A stretch of 64,000 nt of DNA from Antennarius striatus (Eukaryota; Chordata; Actinopteri; Lophiiformes; Antennariidae): the NCBI RefSeq assembly GCF_040054535.1, contig NC_090785.1, positions 13,677,501 through 13,741,500 on the forward strand, read 5' to 3'. The translations under genes were made by a program, and so were the position numbers. A model generated the notes under the pieces. The model made no database searches. It was not told the origin of the DNA and worked only from the letters and a program-made list of their open reading frames with translations. Within the stretch, counting starts at the first letter, position 1. Every line of letters starts with the position of its first letter. Shown here piece by piece: positions 1 to 14,300 of the stretch.

Positions 1-1835
1 CGCAGCACATGGCAGTCGAGTATATCCATATGTTAGTGAAGATGCCATTACCTCTGTCTCATTAGCAGCGGAGCTGAGGCCCTGAGCTGCTTCTCGTGCT
101 CCATTGGGACAGCTGATGAGGCCTGTCTGTGTGACCTTTAAGAACCTAATCAACTTTTAACACCTCACACAGGCCTTCTTTATTGCCATTCTTCTCTGTT
201 CCATTCACTGACAGGGTCCCAATCCCTTTAGACGTCATCCCATTTTTATTTTCACCCTAACAGGAGCTTTATTTTAGTGATCGCCTATACATGTGTGATT
301 CAAGCAGCATTGTAAACACATGGATCAGCATTCTCTGGAGGCATGCAGTGATGTATCATTATACCTACAGGTCTCTCCTCACTTTTGGCCTGCCTTCTGT
401 TTTTCTCTCATTTTTACACAAAAGATGCAGTTGACAGCATATGTCTATTGGTCTAACCCACTGTACACAAAAACTTTCTTGAAACACAAACATTCATTCA
501 CATTTTTCTGTATATTTTTAAAATGTTTCAATAAAAATCAACAAGGTCTTTTAGTTTATCTTATCTGTGGTGACTTTTTCCTTTAAGCAGTCACAATAGC
601 AGGAACATTTATGCTTGGAAACTGTAACGTTAAAGGTAACATAATATGAGTTGAACAATGAGGTGTTTGTTCGTACTTGGTGCTTTTAGTGTGATGTGAA
701 CAGGGGAGTCCTTGACTCGATAATTTCCTGCTCTGATGTTTTTTCTGTATCTTTTCTTAGTGGACAGATATGTTTGTTCATATTTGATGTGGTTTGTTTG
801 TCATAAATATTGATGCTATTCGGCAGGGTACGTTAGAGAGGTAGAACATGACTAATTTTAAAATATTTGCTTAAAACAAGTATTTAGGAAGAGGACATGC
901 AATGTGAATAATTTCTAGTGCATGTATGTCATTCCTGTCAGTTAAAAAGCGATAACATAGATTTTACTTAAATTATCCTCGAAAGACGTATCAAATTGCC
1001 AACAATTTAGCAAATGTCAGTTAAAACGTGAGTGAAATTTGAAAGCATTCATCTCTGAAGCCATAAAGGACCAGATCCTTACCGAACTGAAAATCGGCAG
1101 AACTACAAGCTCATTAAGAGAAAAATGCAAATTGACTGAAAGCTAAATTTTGGCTCACATTAAGAGTCCTGCACCTTTTATTCTGAGAAAGAATGACTCT
1201 GCAGGTTGTGCTGTGCTGATAAACATCCAGCTCTATAATCCTGATTCATGGGGAATCTTTACCATCAGATGTGGGCTCTTCAGCAGTCTGTGATTGATGA
1301 TGATTATCTCAAGAGGATGCCATATCTCTGCCATCAGTGTGGTCAAAGCAAGGTTTTAAACAATGGTGCGGTGATTAAATATAGCACATATATAGTCGGC
1401 AGACCTGAGGGCAGCAGAGGTATGAGTTGAAGGCATCATTGAATTAAGATAAGGAATTTTTTTTCTTCTCTGTGTGTCAGAAACAAAATGATTGAGATTT
1501 TCTGTAGTTGATTCACAAATACCTGACTAGCAGTCTTTGTGGCAGAGGCATGAATCAGGGAACACTTTAAGTACTGCTGTAGTTCTGTTGTCCATGACTC
1601 AGTCGATTCTACATTACCTGTTGAGAACATATGAAGTTTTCTTTATTAAGTTGTTAGTTTTTTTAAATCTTTTTTGTATTGAAATACAAATAATGTAATT
1701 CATTGAAAATGTAAATTTTAGCTCATTTAAATCGGAATGATATGAAAAAACTTTAATTAAAGTAAAATAAATTACATTTTTAATCATTATCTCAGTACAG
1801 GACAAGCCTGAAGGGCGTCTTTCTCTCTCTCTCTC

Positions 1836-1839
<4 letters not shown>

Positions 1840-1906
<67 letters not shown>
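1840..1906. repeat. (GT)n microsatellite
   Basis: An almost perfect GT dinucleotide run, preceded by a short CT-rich run from about 1820. No function is visible. Confidence 0.95.
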
Positions 1907-1910
<4 letters not shown>

Positions 1911-2084
1911 AATTACTCCTAGAACCTTTAGCATAATATTATTTTAGAGTATGACTGTTCACTCAAGGACCTCTTGTAGTTGATTAACGGCATTTGAAGT
2001 TGTTTTATTGAGTTTTATTGTTAGACCTGCCAGTTGGGATTGTTCGTGATTTAGCTTGAGATTTGGTGTCTGTACCAAAATGTC

Positions 2085-2252
2085 CACACCTTGATAGTAA
2101 ATTGTGGTCTGTCTTTGTGTGGCTCCGCGGTGCACTGGCGTCGTGCCCGGAGTTTCCCCCGCCTCTTGCCCCATGCCATCTGGGATAGGCTCCAGCTCCC
2201 CACGACCCGCCACAGCGGAACAAGCAGTTTGAAAATGAACGAATGAAATATC
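2085..2252 (+). repeat. 3' part of a dispersed fish SINE-like repeat
   Basis: The segment has the phrase 'gggataggctccagctccc' followed by a GC-rich stretch and a tail of the type 'gaaaatgaacgaatgaa'. This is the usual 3' end of a very common teleost repeat with a tRNA-like head. A more complete head lies at 7839. The family is recognised from memory and its exact name is uncertain. Confidence 0.6.
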
Positions 2253-4234
2253 CATTAATTTCCTTTTTCATCTCTTAGTTAAGCTTGAAATATTTTTCAG
2301 CAGTATTAACTGTTTTAATGTGATTGCAAAATAAAAGGCCTTGGAAGAAGGCAGCTTTGATAAAAACATGTTTTACCCATCAGCATGCAAGACAAATTTC
2401 AGGATTAGTTGTGGCTCACAAACTTTAGTTTTGTAACCCATTGAATTCAGGCATATCATGGAATGGCATATTAACAGAATTTTGTTGTGAATTTTGACCT
2501 GATGGTTTAAGCTTCGTTTGCTGCATCTTGACTGTTTTGGGTTACTCTCAGAGCTAAAAAGTACAAAAAAAGGTATTGTGTGCTCCAGACATCACCAGTG
2601 AGTGAAAGTATGTGACCACTTTATGAACATTGTGTAGCGTTTAGCTGCTGACAAACAAGATGTGTTTACCTCTGATGGAGATGGAGACCAAAAACTTAGC
2701 TAAATAGAAAGCAAGTATTCGATTACATTTCAGTCACCGAAATGACTCCAAATAATTCAAATATGCATTTTTTTCCCATATTTTATGAAGATGTAAATTT
2801 GCTTTTTAATAATATATTCACCCCACTGTATTTATGAGTTGGTTGTTGCATTGCCTCCAAGTGGCCAAAGACATTAGCAGTTTTGGGTTCCTGTTTTATA
2901 CTTGTGCAGGATTTAATCTGTGATGTACAGCATATTGATGCAGAAGAAAAACTCTAATATTGATTAATGTCGTGCAGCTCTGAACATAAACACCAACAGG
3001 CAGCTCTTATTTCTGCTCCTGTGGGTACAGAACATATGTAAATGTTGACAGCACTCTGGAATTCAAATGTGGTCCTCAAGATCAACTGAAACATTTAATA
3101 GAGGAGATGATGCGAAGTGTTTGATCTGTCAGTGCATGACGGGGCTTTGTCTTTGAGGTCGGCTCGGTCTGAAGAGCAAAACATTGACTTGTGAGTTGTG
3201 AGTAGGCCAGTTGACCTTCGACAGAACAATGCTTGTGTTTGAGAGGCAGAAACAGAAAGACAGAGGGGTGGAAACAGACAATTTCTGCCTCAACTGTTAC
3301 ACAGTCCATCCACCTCTTACCATTTAACAGCACACTGACAAAAACTTGTCAATACTAAAGAATGGTGGTTCAGCGGATTAATGTTGATGTAGTTTTAGAC
3401 TAAAATTGTCTTAAATGTTGCCAATTTTTTACATTATGGGAATGGTTTTGTTATCAGGCTATTTTAGACATACTAAATTGAAAATATTAACCAGAGTAAG
3501 AGCTTTAGCCTTTTTGTACTTAATGCATTGCATAGAGGTTTCCCTACAATTTCCAGTCTCATTACAGTATATATTTCCAGAGGAAAGTTTAGTGCCAAGC
3601 TTAATGAAAAGCATTAAGACAAATTTCTGTCATCATAGTCTTGATTGATGTGTTCTGCATTATATACTCCTTCCCCTGGTTAACACTCAGTATAGTAGAT
3701 TTCTTCAAACATGCAGTTAACATGCTTTATTTTGTTTTGAACTTCATGTTTTGAAATGTTGTTTTCTTTTTGAAATTCATGAACAGTTTATTAATTCCAG
3801 AATCAGTGACTTTTCAGCAGAGAACAGCAATAGTTTTATGAAAACACACAGCAGGGGCCAGCTAATAAAATGATATTAGCTAGAAGAATATTTGAAACAT
3901 TTTAAATTTAAAATGTTAAAAAGCTGCATTTGTGTAAATTTTGTAACGCTTCTAGCAAACACAACGTCCAGTTTTTTGTGTTTTTCTCAGTGATTGTTGC
4001 TCCAGGATTTTGTTTTCATTGACAACAAATGTTGCCTCTGTCTTCAAAAAATTTTTTTTTCTGTGCACCATGATGCACAAATTATTTAGACATCATGCAT
4101 GTCTAATATCATACAATCATACAATCATATCATACAATCAAATTGTTGATAATATTTGTTAATATGTTTACAATATGTGAATATGTATATTTCATATGTT
4201 GCATATGTTAATATGTGTGTATATTATTTAAGTA

Positions 4235-4322
4235 TTTAAGTATGCCCGCCCCCCCCCGCTGCCACGATCGCACACATTTCCCCACTGTGGGACAATAAAG
4301 GATTATTATCTTATCTTATCTA
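4235..4322 (+). repeat. LINE 3' tail ending in (TTATC)n
   Basis: The phrase 'ccccactgtgggacaataaa' followed by short TTATC repeats is a typical 3' end of a fish non-LTR retrotransposon. The same phrase occurs inverted near 56616-56640. Only the tail is recognisable; there is no reverse transcriptase remnant upstream. Confidence 0.6.
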
Positions 4323-5629
4323 ACTCAGCTGTTGTTAAAAAAATGTAATAACTCAGATGTTAAATGTGCACTTCTTTGAGCAGACCTGCCTCCATCAGAA
4401 CACTCCCTGTCACTCTCACATCTAACAGCTTCTCTGTGGATGATGGTGAATAGTTTTCCTGTGAGATTTCAGCTATGCTACAGCAGTGGCACAGGTTAAA
4501 TCCACATACTCAGTATGAGAGTCTCAACTTGTAATAAAAGGTGGTCGGACTCACCACGATTCACAAAATGTAGATCTGAGTTCATACCTGCTTACGTCGA
4601 CTGTGAATACACACTGTGTGTGTCTGTGTTGGGATTCTCAGTACTCCTACCTCGTATTCCCGTGAGCTTAAGCTCAACAGTATTACCTTGAGTTGCGTGT
4701 GATGCAGGTTACTCAGCCTGTCTGCAGCTATGCAGTGAACCTGCTCTGAAACTGTATACCTGTGCTGAAAAACAGGAGTCGCCATTTCAGCACTGTCTGT
4801 ATGGATCAGTGTTCCCTCTGGCGCTGTGTCCTCTTTGAGAGCTCCTCTGTTGGGGAGCTACTCCCTGGCCCCTGACGGTTTCCCTCTGTTTTCACAATGG
4901 ACCCATTGTACCTGTATATACTCCTGCTGTGGGACCTTGCTTCAAATTTCCAGCAATTATATGCAACCCCACTCGAGCCATGTTCTTGTCGCTGCTTCAT
5001 TGGAGAGAAATGCAATCAAATGGAGGGTAAATGCAGTGAAATGAGGCTGCGGGAAGAGGCTGGCCGGAATTAGATTGTGGTGCTGATAAGTCCCATATAG
5101 AGCAAGTAAACATGTTCTTATCTTGTTATCCAGCTTACACATTAACACATGGTGTTTGGAGGAAGGCTTGACAGGATAAATCAAATCCTAATCATTCTCT
5201 TTGACTCGCTCTGTCTCCATTTCTGTTCCGCGTATGCACACGAGAACAATGGAGCAGCCACTTTCTCGCACCTACCGAATACCTCAGGAATGAGTGCGCC
5301 CGATGTGTTACGTTTAAAGAGTGGCTTCCTGCAGCGGAGTGAAATGATGGTGCCCTCTGTAAAGTATTAACAATGTGGATGGATGAATCGGGTCAGCACA
5401 AACCTGTTGACGGGAGCGCTCTCACAAAGCTGCGCCCGACCATCAGATTTAACCGCTTGGCAAATTGGACATGCTTGTTGGCTGTAGCTCCAATTTATGT
5501 GCACACTCTATTGCTGTTAGTCCATCTTCATTAATGAAACGGCCTGTTGTCAGGTCGTGATGGAGTGGTGGAGATGATGTGGGGGGAGCGTGTAGCAGAA
5601 TCGTGAATAATGTAGAAAATAAACAAATA

Positions 5630-5995
5630 TGTCACGTAGGGAGGGGTAAGGACCCAAATGCAGGACTCCGTAGGCACAGCTTTTGTCCATGTTTAATCAA
5701 AGAAAACTTAAACTCCAAACACAGGCAAGAATACAAACAGAAATGCAGGCGGAAACAAGGCTGGAACGAAAACAGAACTACAGGACATCAGAACCAACCT
5801 TTAGAAAACGAACCCGCAAATGGATCTGACAAAACCCTGGCTTAAAAAGCCTCATAACAAATAAACCAATTGCATGGAGGTGAGAAGACCAGCAATGGGT
5901 GTGGAGATGAGTAACAGGTGTGGAGCCGAGGCTCCACCCACAAGCTTGGCCTCTCTCCCTGCCACACACCAGCACAACCACTCTGAACCGTGATA
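5630..5995. repeat. Dispersed repeat, possible non-autonomous DNA transposon
   Basis: The segment starts TGTCACGT and ends CCGTGATA, a short imperfect inverted repeat. Its interior is of the kind found many times in fish genomes: an A-rich run of short oligopeptide-like motifs, then a GC-richer end with 'gaggctccacccacaagc'. It codes for nothing convincing. The class is not certain. Confidence 0.45.
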
Positions 5996-6026
5996 CAAAT
6001 ACACAGAAGTAAGGCGGCCGGCAGGC

Positions 6027-6028
<2 letters not shown>

Positions 6029-6085
<57 letters not shown>
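6029..6085. repeat. (CA)n microsatellite
   Basis: A CA dinucleotide run of nearly 60 bases, continuing as an interrupted CA-rich stretch to about 6110. The cysteine/valine-rich and threonine/histidine-rich open frames across it are artefacts of the repeat. Confidence 0.95.
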
Positions 6086-6090
<5 letters not shown>

Positions 6091-7548
6091 TACACAAACA
6101 CGCACACACGATCCCAGCTGTGAATTTTGTCACTCTCTCTACACACTGCTCATGGCTGACAGGGTGCTGTGGTGACTTTTTGTTTTTGAATCTGAATGGT
6201 TGGGTTTAACATGTCTGGACTAAAGTCATCTGTGTCAAGGAGGGGGGGGGGGTCTCCAATTCCAATTCATGCATCGTCAAAAGGGATGCTTTTATTTCCA
6301 GATGTAGAATTTTAATTTCTTATCCTCAGAAATTAATAAAAGATGTAAAAAATGACCTCAACATAGTGTCTCGGCTCTGTAAATGCCATATGCACTCAAG
6401 CCTCAGCATTAGGAGTGATAACACTTCTCTATGAAGAGAAGGATGGGGTCTGGCTGGGTCTACCTACAGGGTTCTTGTACCTGCTGCACACATGAACAGA
6501 TGTGATGGCTCATGAGATAATTACCCACTGAGCCGGTGTGTATGCAATTGTAAGCTGAAGCAGGGGTTCCCTTCAGGTAGTGCTCCCGCTTAGGCCAGTG
6601 AACAGCTAATGACATTTAGAAGCAATGAAAGAGATGACAGTTGTTTGTATTCAGCTGCACACTACCTTTCTGTTATTGTCTGCTGTCTGTCTTAATCTCC
6701 CAGCCACCATTTTCACACCACAAGGAGATCATGTTATTAGATCTCCTCCCTGGGCTCGTTTGTCATCCAGCAGCACCACTCCTCCAGGAGAACTGCAGGA
6801 GCTGAAAAACAAAAAAACAATATAAACAGTCAGGAGGCCACAGCATCAGATGTTCATCATTTACTGGCCTAGAGTCTCTTGTATCATCATTATTCTTTCA
6901 AGACTAACATCATAGGTTAATATTCTGTTTCTTCTCCCAGTTTCATGAGGTTGATACCCTTTGACCTCTGTGTTTCCTCCACCCCTCTCTCCCATCCTTC
7001 CACTGACCGTCACTTTACGGTTAAAAATATCGTCAGCACTGACGGATTACTCTCGCCGCCTCAGTTGCATCTCTCTAACCTCATCAGTTCCGGGCAGTAG
7101 AATGAAAGAAGCTAGCTATTTACAATAAACAAATATGTTCAGAGGCATCTACGTAAGTTTCACATAGGCTAACTACTCTGCTATAAATATTAAATGAAGC
7201 TCAAAATAGACTAGTATGGCATACAGTTGCCATAGAGATCTCAGCTGTGATTCTTTGTGAACTTTCTGAGTTTATAAAATCCCAATTAATCTTTGACATT
7301 AATCAGTGAGAAGAAGTGAGTGACTGGTTGATATCCCAAGGGAATCCATGAAGTCTTTATTTTCGGAGCTTTTTTTTTTCATTACTGTAACTTTGCATTT
7401 GTCCCCTCTTATTGTAATGAAATCAAATGTACTGTTCTGCATTGGATATATTGCAGCTTTAACGATCCCGTCTGTGTTCACGTCTTGTTTCATTTCTCTC
7501 TCTTTCTGTCTTTTATTCCTCTCTCTCTCTGGCTCTCCCTTTCAACAG

Positions 7549-7679
7549 GTGGGACAGTCAAAATGATGCGTAGGAGGTGAAGCGTTGAGTCTTATCGATG
7601 GATGTGTTTACAGATACCAGTCTCACATTGATCGTGAAGACTTCGGAACCAGAGAATGCAAATGTAGGAGATAACACAG
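7549..7679 (+). other. nexmif: nexmif exon carrying the start codon
   Basis: A pyrimidine-rich acceptor (tctccctttcaacag) ends at 7548 and a donor (acacag|gtgaaa) follows 7679. The ATG at 7598 opens 27 codons that keep phase with the acceptor at 14538 (ccttgcag|gg). The joined codon is GGG, giving ...GDNT-G-VCEQS..., matching the position of the human exon junction as I remember it. The exon is too short to stand out as an open frame. Confidence 0.75.
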
Positions 7680-10600
7680 GTGAAAATTAATTTCTTTTTT
7701 TCTTTCTTTTTGTCGCATTTACATTTACTTTTTTTTTTTGTGCCTTTTTATTGTCGGAGCTGTTGTTTGAATATCTAGAAATACTTCTGTGCTGACCTCA
7801 ACAGTTTCCAAGAATAATCAAACATTTGTTAAAACCATGGGCCGACATAGTGGCACAGTGGGTAGCGCTGTTGCCTCACTGCAAGAAGGTTCTGGGTTCA
7901 GTTCCTTTCTGTGTGGATTTTGTTTGTTCTCCTTGGGTCTGTGTGGATTCTCTGGCTTCCTGATACCTCCAAAAAACATACAGCTTATGTGAATTGGTCA
8001 CACCAACATTGTCTGTAGGTGTGAGTGTGAGCATGCCTGGTTGTCTTTCATGTTACCCTGTGATGAGATGTGTCTCATCCGGAGTGTAGACTGAATTCTG
8101 CCTGTAGCCAGTGGAGGTGGTTTTTATAGATGAGGCGAATGTCTGGTGTACAAGAAGATGAATGCATGGATTTTTACAGCAAATCAAAGATTATGGCATA
8201 ACATCTTCAGAACTTAGCAAAGATTACTTATTCAGACAGCAAACCATGGAATTGGCGCTCTCAGATTTGCTTCCCAGCCTTGGCTTAAAGCTCTTAAAGT
8301 GTGGAACATGAAACATTTTGGGGCCAGTAGTGTAGCAACTGTATTTGAATTGTGTCACTGCATTTCAGGCTTTTGTGTGTAATCACAGAAATGTGCAAAT
8401 AATACTGTAAATATACAACCTTCTTGACCATTCTTCAAATTCTTACATTCTTAGATATTGTTGGCAGAATGAGAAGAGGAATGAAAGGATAGCAGAGTGG
8501 ATGAAGGCGCAATCAGGCATATTATAAACCCTTAAGTATAAAACTGACTTACTGAAATACGTTGAAAGAAATGTAAATGTCAGAGTGTTACTTGAACATC
8601 GCCCTAGCTAACTGTCCGTGGAGACAGGAAGAACTTGACAACAGAGAAACAGAGATGCTTGTTGCAGTCAGATGGCCCTGCTGCTGAGATCAGAAAGCAT
8701 TTGACTTTGAGGAATTCATGGGTAGCTGATGAACACCCAACCACCAACAGACACACAGGTTTCTACTCTGTATGAAGAAAACTCATTGGCTGAAACAGAT
8801 TGTGGTCATTTCTGCTATTTCATGACAATCACAAAGCGTATTGTGCAGATGTTTATTGAGAGGATCTTTTGCATTTTTACAAATCTGATCACAGACTTAG
8901 ATACGGTTACACATTTCAAAATTGTTTTGTTGTCATAAAACACATCCTGTTAATGTTATTGTATCATTTTAGGCCCTTTGAGCCTAAATTCCAAAAAGTT
9001 TAACATTCATATTTGATACAAACTTTTAAAGATATGAGACATTTAATTTTCTGTTGCCGGCCACGATGTGGAAGATGGTCTAATTAGGCTTCAGGACCGA
9101 TCATGCCAACATGGCAAGAGGATTTAGCCTTATGCGAACAGTTGGACAACGTAACATTAAGTAAATTCAGATTTCACATCATGTCAAAATAACTCAGCAA
9201 ATATCAGACTAAGTGAACAGTTTACTCTGATGTCAGACTTCATGTTGAATTTTCAGTTTTCCTTTTGGTGCGTCATTTGCAGCATTTCGTCTTTCTTTTA
9301 GCTACATCTGTGTGAAATTCTGAGTAGGAAACAAACACATTTTGTAGAGCCAGTAATGCAGACTAAAGGCTACCTGTAAGAAAACTCTGTAACAACATGC
9401 CTGTTATTTCATATCACTCACATCCCCCCAACAATTCAGGCACTGACTAACCTCATTCACATTCATCAGCATGAGCATGGAGGAGGTGTTTGTTTTAAAC
9501 AGAGTTTATTGAGATTTTTTCCCATTTATTTAGTTTTTTTGCCTTTAATTTTTCTGAACTTCACTTCCAGTGGCATAATCCACACAGCATAATGGTATTT
9601 GCCTGATATAAAGTCCTGTTGCAAAACTGAATTCTAGTTCATCCAGACAGTTTGCAATTTGATCCTTTCTGTTTGCAGACATATAATCCCCATTAATGTT
9701 CCACATTTTTAACACGTATTAAACACTCATATTGTATACTGCTCCTGAGGGCTATGAGAGAATCACCCAGATTATCTCCTGCCAAGAGTAAAAGAGGAAG
9801 ATTGAGAGGAGGAGGAAGAGCGGAATGGATGACATAAACTCCACTACGCAGGCATAGGGCAGCTGTTATGGAAGGCTGGCTATGAATCATGCTGCCGTTA
9901 CTCACCACTTATATTATGAACATTCTATACTGACTGGATTGATCCTCCTCCCCACTCCCCACCCTATGTCATTCACAAAATGTCACATAGTGAAAATGGA
10001 GTGATACGTGGAGAGTAGCTTCCTTTGCTCACTTGCAAGCTGGATGAGTGAACACCCCTGGGCACATGAGCTGCAAAATGGTCAGCTCTACATTTTATAC
10101 TGTATTTGTAAAAGCCTCCATATAACAGTGATAAGGAGCGGAAAAGTTAGAAGGGGTGGAGGTTTTGAGCAGAAATAAAAAGAGGAATTAGGTAATACAA
10201 AGGAGGGATGGGAGTGAAGAATGATTTTAAAAAGCCATGAAATAGAGAAGACTGTGTCAGCTGTTTTAATTTGTGTTACACTTCATATTTTGATAGCTGA
10301 ATTATTTTCTCAGTCGCATGAAATGACTGTGAGAGTTTCATTTATGTTAACAGATGGTCAATATAAATAGTATAAAAACATTGTTATATATTTTTGGTCA
10401 TTTTATTTAAGAGATTGAAAGTGGATTTTAAGTGAAGACAGCTAAATCATGGATGTCTGTGTGCATGTGGGGCACTAATAGATAAGGACACAGACGCCAA
10501 CATGTCTCTCTCCTCATGTCCATAACTACGTCCCTCTGCATGGGCTTGTCTTCCTGCAGGGCAGCCTGGCACAGAGCAGCTTGGGCTTACCTCTGATGGA

Positions 10601-11051
10601 TGAAGTCCTGGCTGCGGTGGCTAGAAAGATAGACGAGACTCAGAGCTCAGCGCGCTAACTGGTTTGGTCTAGTCTGGACTAGTTTGCCGATGGTCAGGGT
10701 CCTGGGGATCAGAAGATCATCACCTCCTGCCAAGAGCTGGAGTCTTTCCATATGTTATTTCACATGCAATCCAGGGTCTACTCAAAGAATCTTTCTCCTG
10801 ACGCAGCTACAAAATGGCTTTGTTAGGGTAGTTTTGTGTGTGAAACTTATTTTATTGGTATGTGATGTTTTTTTCTGTGAGCATTTAACTGTGGTGTCAG
10901 TGAACATTCTGGGTGTTTATCTTGTTTATATTTGGCAGCTCAGACGCAGTGGTAACATTACGCTGAACCATATCCATGAAGATGAGGCTGCTGATCCCCT
11001 TTGACCTCTAAAGTCAAACTTGATTTGTCATCTACAGTCATTGCTGTGAGA

Positions 11052-11124
<73 letters not shown>

Positions 11125-11341
11125 CACACATGTGAGAGAGAGATAGTTGGTGTACCTGTCTGACTGACTGATCTGTGAGACATTATGAACAGCTGAAGAG
11201 CTAATGGTCCAGCTGGAGACAGATGGCCTCTCGATAGCACTATACCCCAAAGCCAATACTCACACTCTGTCACTCTGCCTCTCGTACACACACACTTGCC
11301 TGAACACACACATGCATCCATGCATACACAAACAGTCCCCC

Positions 11342-11398
<57 letters not shown>

Positions 11399-14300
11399 CG
11401 GACAAATACACACGCACACACTCACACCAAAAAAAACAACATACATACTCAGTGGATAGGTTGTTGTTAATCTCTTATAAACCCTGAGGAAACACATTTT
11501 TCAATATGAGTTTTTTTGTTTCACAGCAAGTTTGAACAATCTTTTAGCAACATTATGTGGGAGCTTGTGTTTCATGCAAGCACAGGAGCGATAAAGGAAG
11601 TTAATTTCTCCCCCTTTTTTTGTAATTTCCTCTTTTTGTGGCTTTGCGTCTTTGTAGCGCTAATAAAAGAGACTAATCATTTCCTTACATGTACCTTATC
11701 TTGGAGTGTTGAAAATTACTTGATAGATTTGAAATCCTGGCATTGTTAGCATTCAATTCCACAAAAGTTCAGAAGAACTATGCCCATGCCAGAAAGAACA
11801 GTACAGTTATCCTATACTCCTCCCTTTACTGTCTTCATATTTTGAATTGTAGCTCACAATGTAATAGACAAAACTTCTTATTGTGGAGAGAGATATCTGT
11901 CCAGACACCATAAATAAGAGGTTGGAGCCTATGGTCTTTTTTTCTGCAAAGTGGCTTAAATTTGCTTTCTGGCTAGTAGTTAGTGAAACCATTGGTTACA
12001 AAAAGATGTGCAATTATGAAAATAACTCTTCTTGTCACTTCATTCATTACCTCAGTGAAGGGTTTCCTAATGAGTTTATGATTTCAATTACTAGTTCCAC
12101 ATCTTATTCACTAAGCTATAATCTTTGCTGTGGTCCCATTCAGAATAAAATAAACAATAAAGAATATGCTTTCAGGTGCACATACATAGTAATTTATTTG
12201 TAACCTGGTTCAGTCCCTTTGTGGTGTATAGAGTCCTTGGTTTGTCAGTGAGATCCATTCCTTATTCATCCACAGCTTACCCTCACATCCAAATATGGAA
12301 ACTTCTGGCTACAGAATATCAATATGGCAACAGCCGTAATGCCAGCAGAACATTTGGTGATGTTTGCTTCGTCAGTTTGCATTACAGCAGTGGTTCCCAA
12401 CCCCTGAGCTGTGGACCAGTTCTGGTTTGTGGTTCAGTTGGTACCGGGACTCACAGAAAGAATACAGAACTTACAGTACTCCTGTTTCATTTATTATCTG
12501 ATTCTGAACGATGTTTTGTTTCGGAAAATTACCAGATTGTCTCTGCCACATCTGTCAATGAGTCAATCTTGATGCAAGATGCTTGCCTCGGTCACATGAC
12601 TACCTTCTTAAAGGGGTCGCTTATGCAGGTAACAGAGTACATAATTGTTAAATGTAAACTCCCAAGTTAGTGAAATCAAGAAAAAATAAATGTGTTTGGA
12701 AAGTGTGTTTGCACATTGTAAAAAGAGCCATTGAGGAGACAGAAAAAGAACTTAAGACTTAAGACCTATGAAAGAAAAAGAAAGCTGCAACATACCAGCT
12801 TTCATGCCGGCAGTGTATTTAATTTTGTTGTATTTATTTGCCACACCTTAAAGGCTGGCCTGTGAAAATTTTGTCTGACGTTAAACCGGTCTATGGTGCA
12901 AAAACGGTTCGGGACCACTGTTATACAGTCTATGCTATGTGCAGAGAACATGTATTGGGAAAGCTCTGAGGTCTTGTGACTCATAGGGACTTATAGGCAA
13001 ACATATAGCTGCAATTTTTCTACAGCCTCTGACAAGTTGCTGCCACGACAATGTTATGACTTTGAGAGGAAGAGATAAAATACATTATTTCTCTTGAGTA
13101 TTTCCTCATTAAGGATGACAGGAGCAGAATTATATGCTTTTAGTAGGCATTGTGGTTGCTTCAATGTGTTTGCAGGCCACAGACCCAGAGGGACCCACTT
13201 TCAAAAAATTCATTACCTTGTTAAATAACTCTCAAATAATATACATACTTAAAGATTTACTTGTCATCATTGCAGCGATGCTGAATTCTGTTTGTTAAGC
13301 AGTCTTCCCTACTTAAGTACCTCGGCAGTGATTAGTGCATCCATTCTAAAATATAGAGCATTGCTCATTAATCTTGGTGAACACATAAACCATTAAATCA
13401 TTTTATTTTTTCTGGCATGATTTTAAATATTATGTGTGAGGTAGCAGCTTGGGATTGTAGAGGGAGGCAGGTGTAGATGTTATTGGTTCTACAGTTTCCA
13501 GCATATGGGCCTGTCGTGTCCCATGTGTATGTACCTGCCTCCACTGCTGTCATCTAATTATGCAGAGCAAACAAAGCTATGTGCCTGCTGACACAAGCCC
13601 GCTTCTGTGGGTTTTGATTGTTACTCATCAACTGGATGTCTTCACCTGATTAAGACATTGTCACAATTGACCTGTAAAAAATCACCAAACCAGCTTTCAA
13701 TTTAGTCATTACTGCTATTGTTGTTTTCAATCTGAAATTTTTTTCTCGTGTCTGCTTACGGTGATGGTAAGTCAGATCTGTATCGGCACGGGTGAAAACG
13801 GAGTTAATGCAAGAGATCTGCATTAATTTGATTTTATGTATCGTTCTTTGGGTGGTAAAGGATGATATACTGTATATACAACCACGGTATCTTGCTAAAG
13901 ACTAATCTTGTTAAGCCAATTAATAACATAGAGGAGAGCCTTTGAATGAAAGCTTTGTTTAGACAGTCAAAGCTTTTAGTAGTAGCTGTATCATTAAATA
14001 AGCTTTTCATTTGTTCAGAACACCCACCTTCAGCACAAGGAGAGACTTTGATTTCGACACTCCTGCACAGGTTCCTGCATATGATAAAAATGGTCTTTCT
14101 GTTCTAGCAAACAGAGTACCTCTTTATGACTCTAACCTATTCCACCATGTTAACTTAACATGAAGCAAGTGACTCAATTAGTAATAACGTACTTCTTGTT
14201 CTAGGAATTTAGCAGGAATCTTTATGGCTGTGTTAATTATTTTCTTCTCTTGACTCTTACATTTGAACATCAAACCCTAATAAGTAAGGCGTTGTCCTTA

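Larger units (their letters stand above)
1..7548. other. Region upstream of nexmif coding exons, no gene recognised
   Basis: I find no convincing coding exon here. The short open frames have neither family motifs nor good splice contexts. The stretch is AT-rich and carries microsatellites and old transposon tails, listed separately. It probably contains the nexmif promoter and non-coding 5' exons, because the first coding exon at 7549 is preceded by a splice acceptor and so must have an upstream exon. I could not place that exon from sequence alone. Confidence 0.6.
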
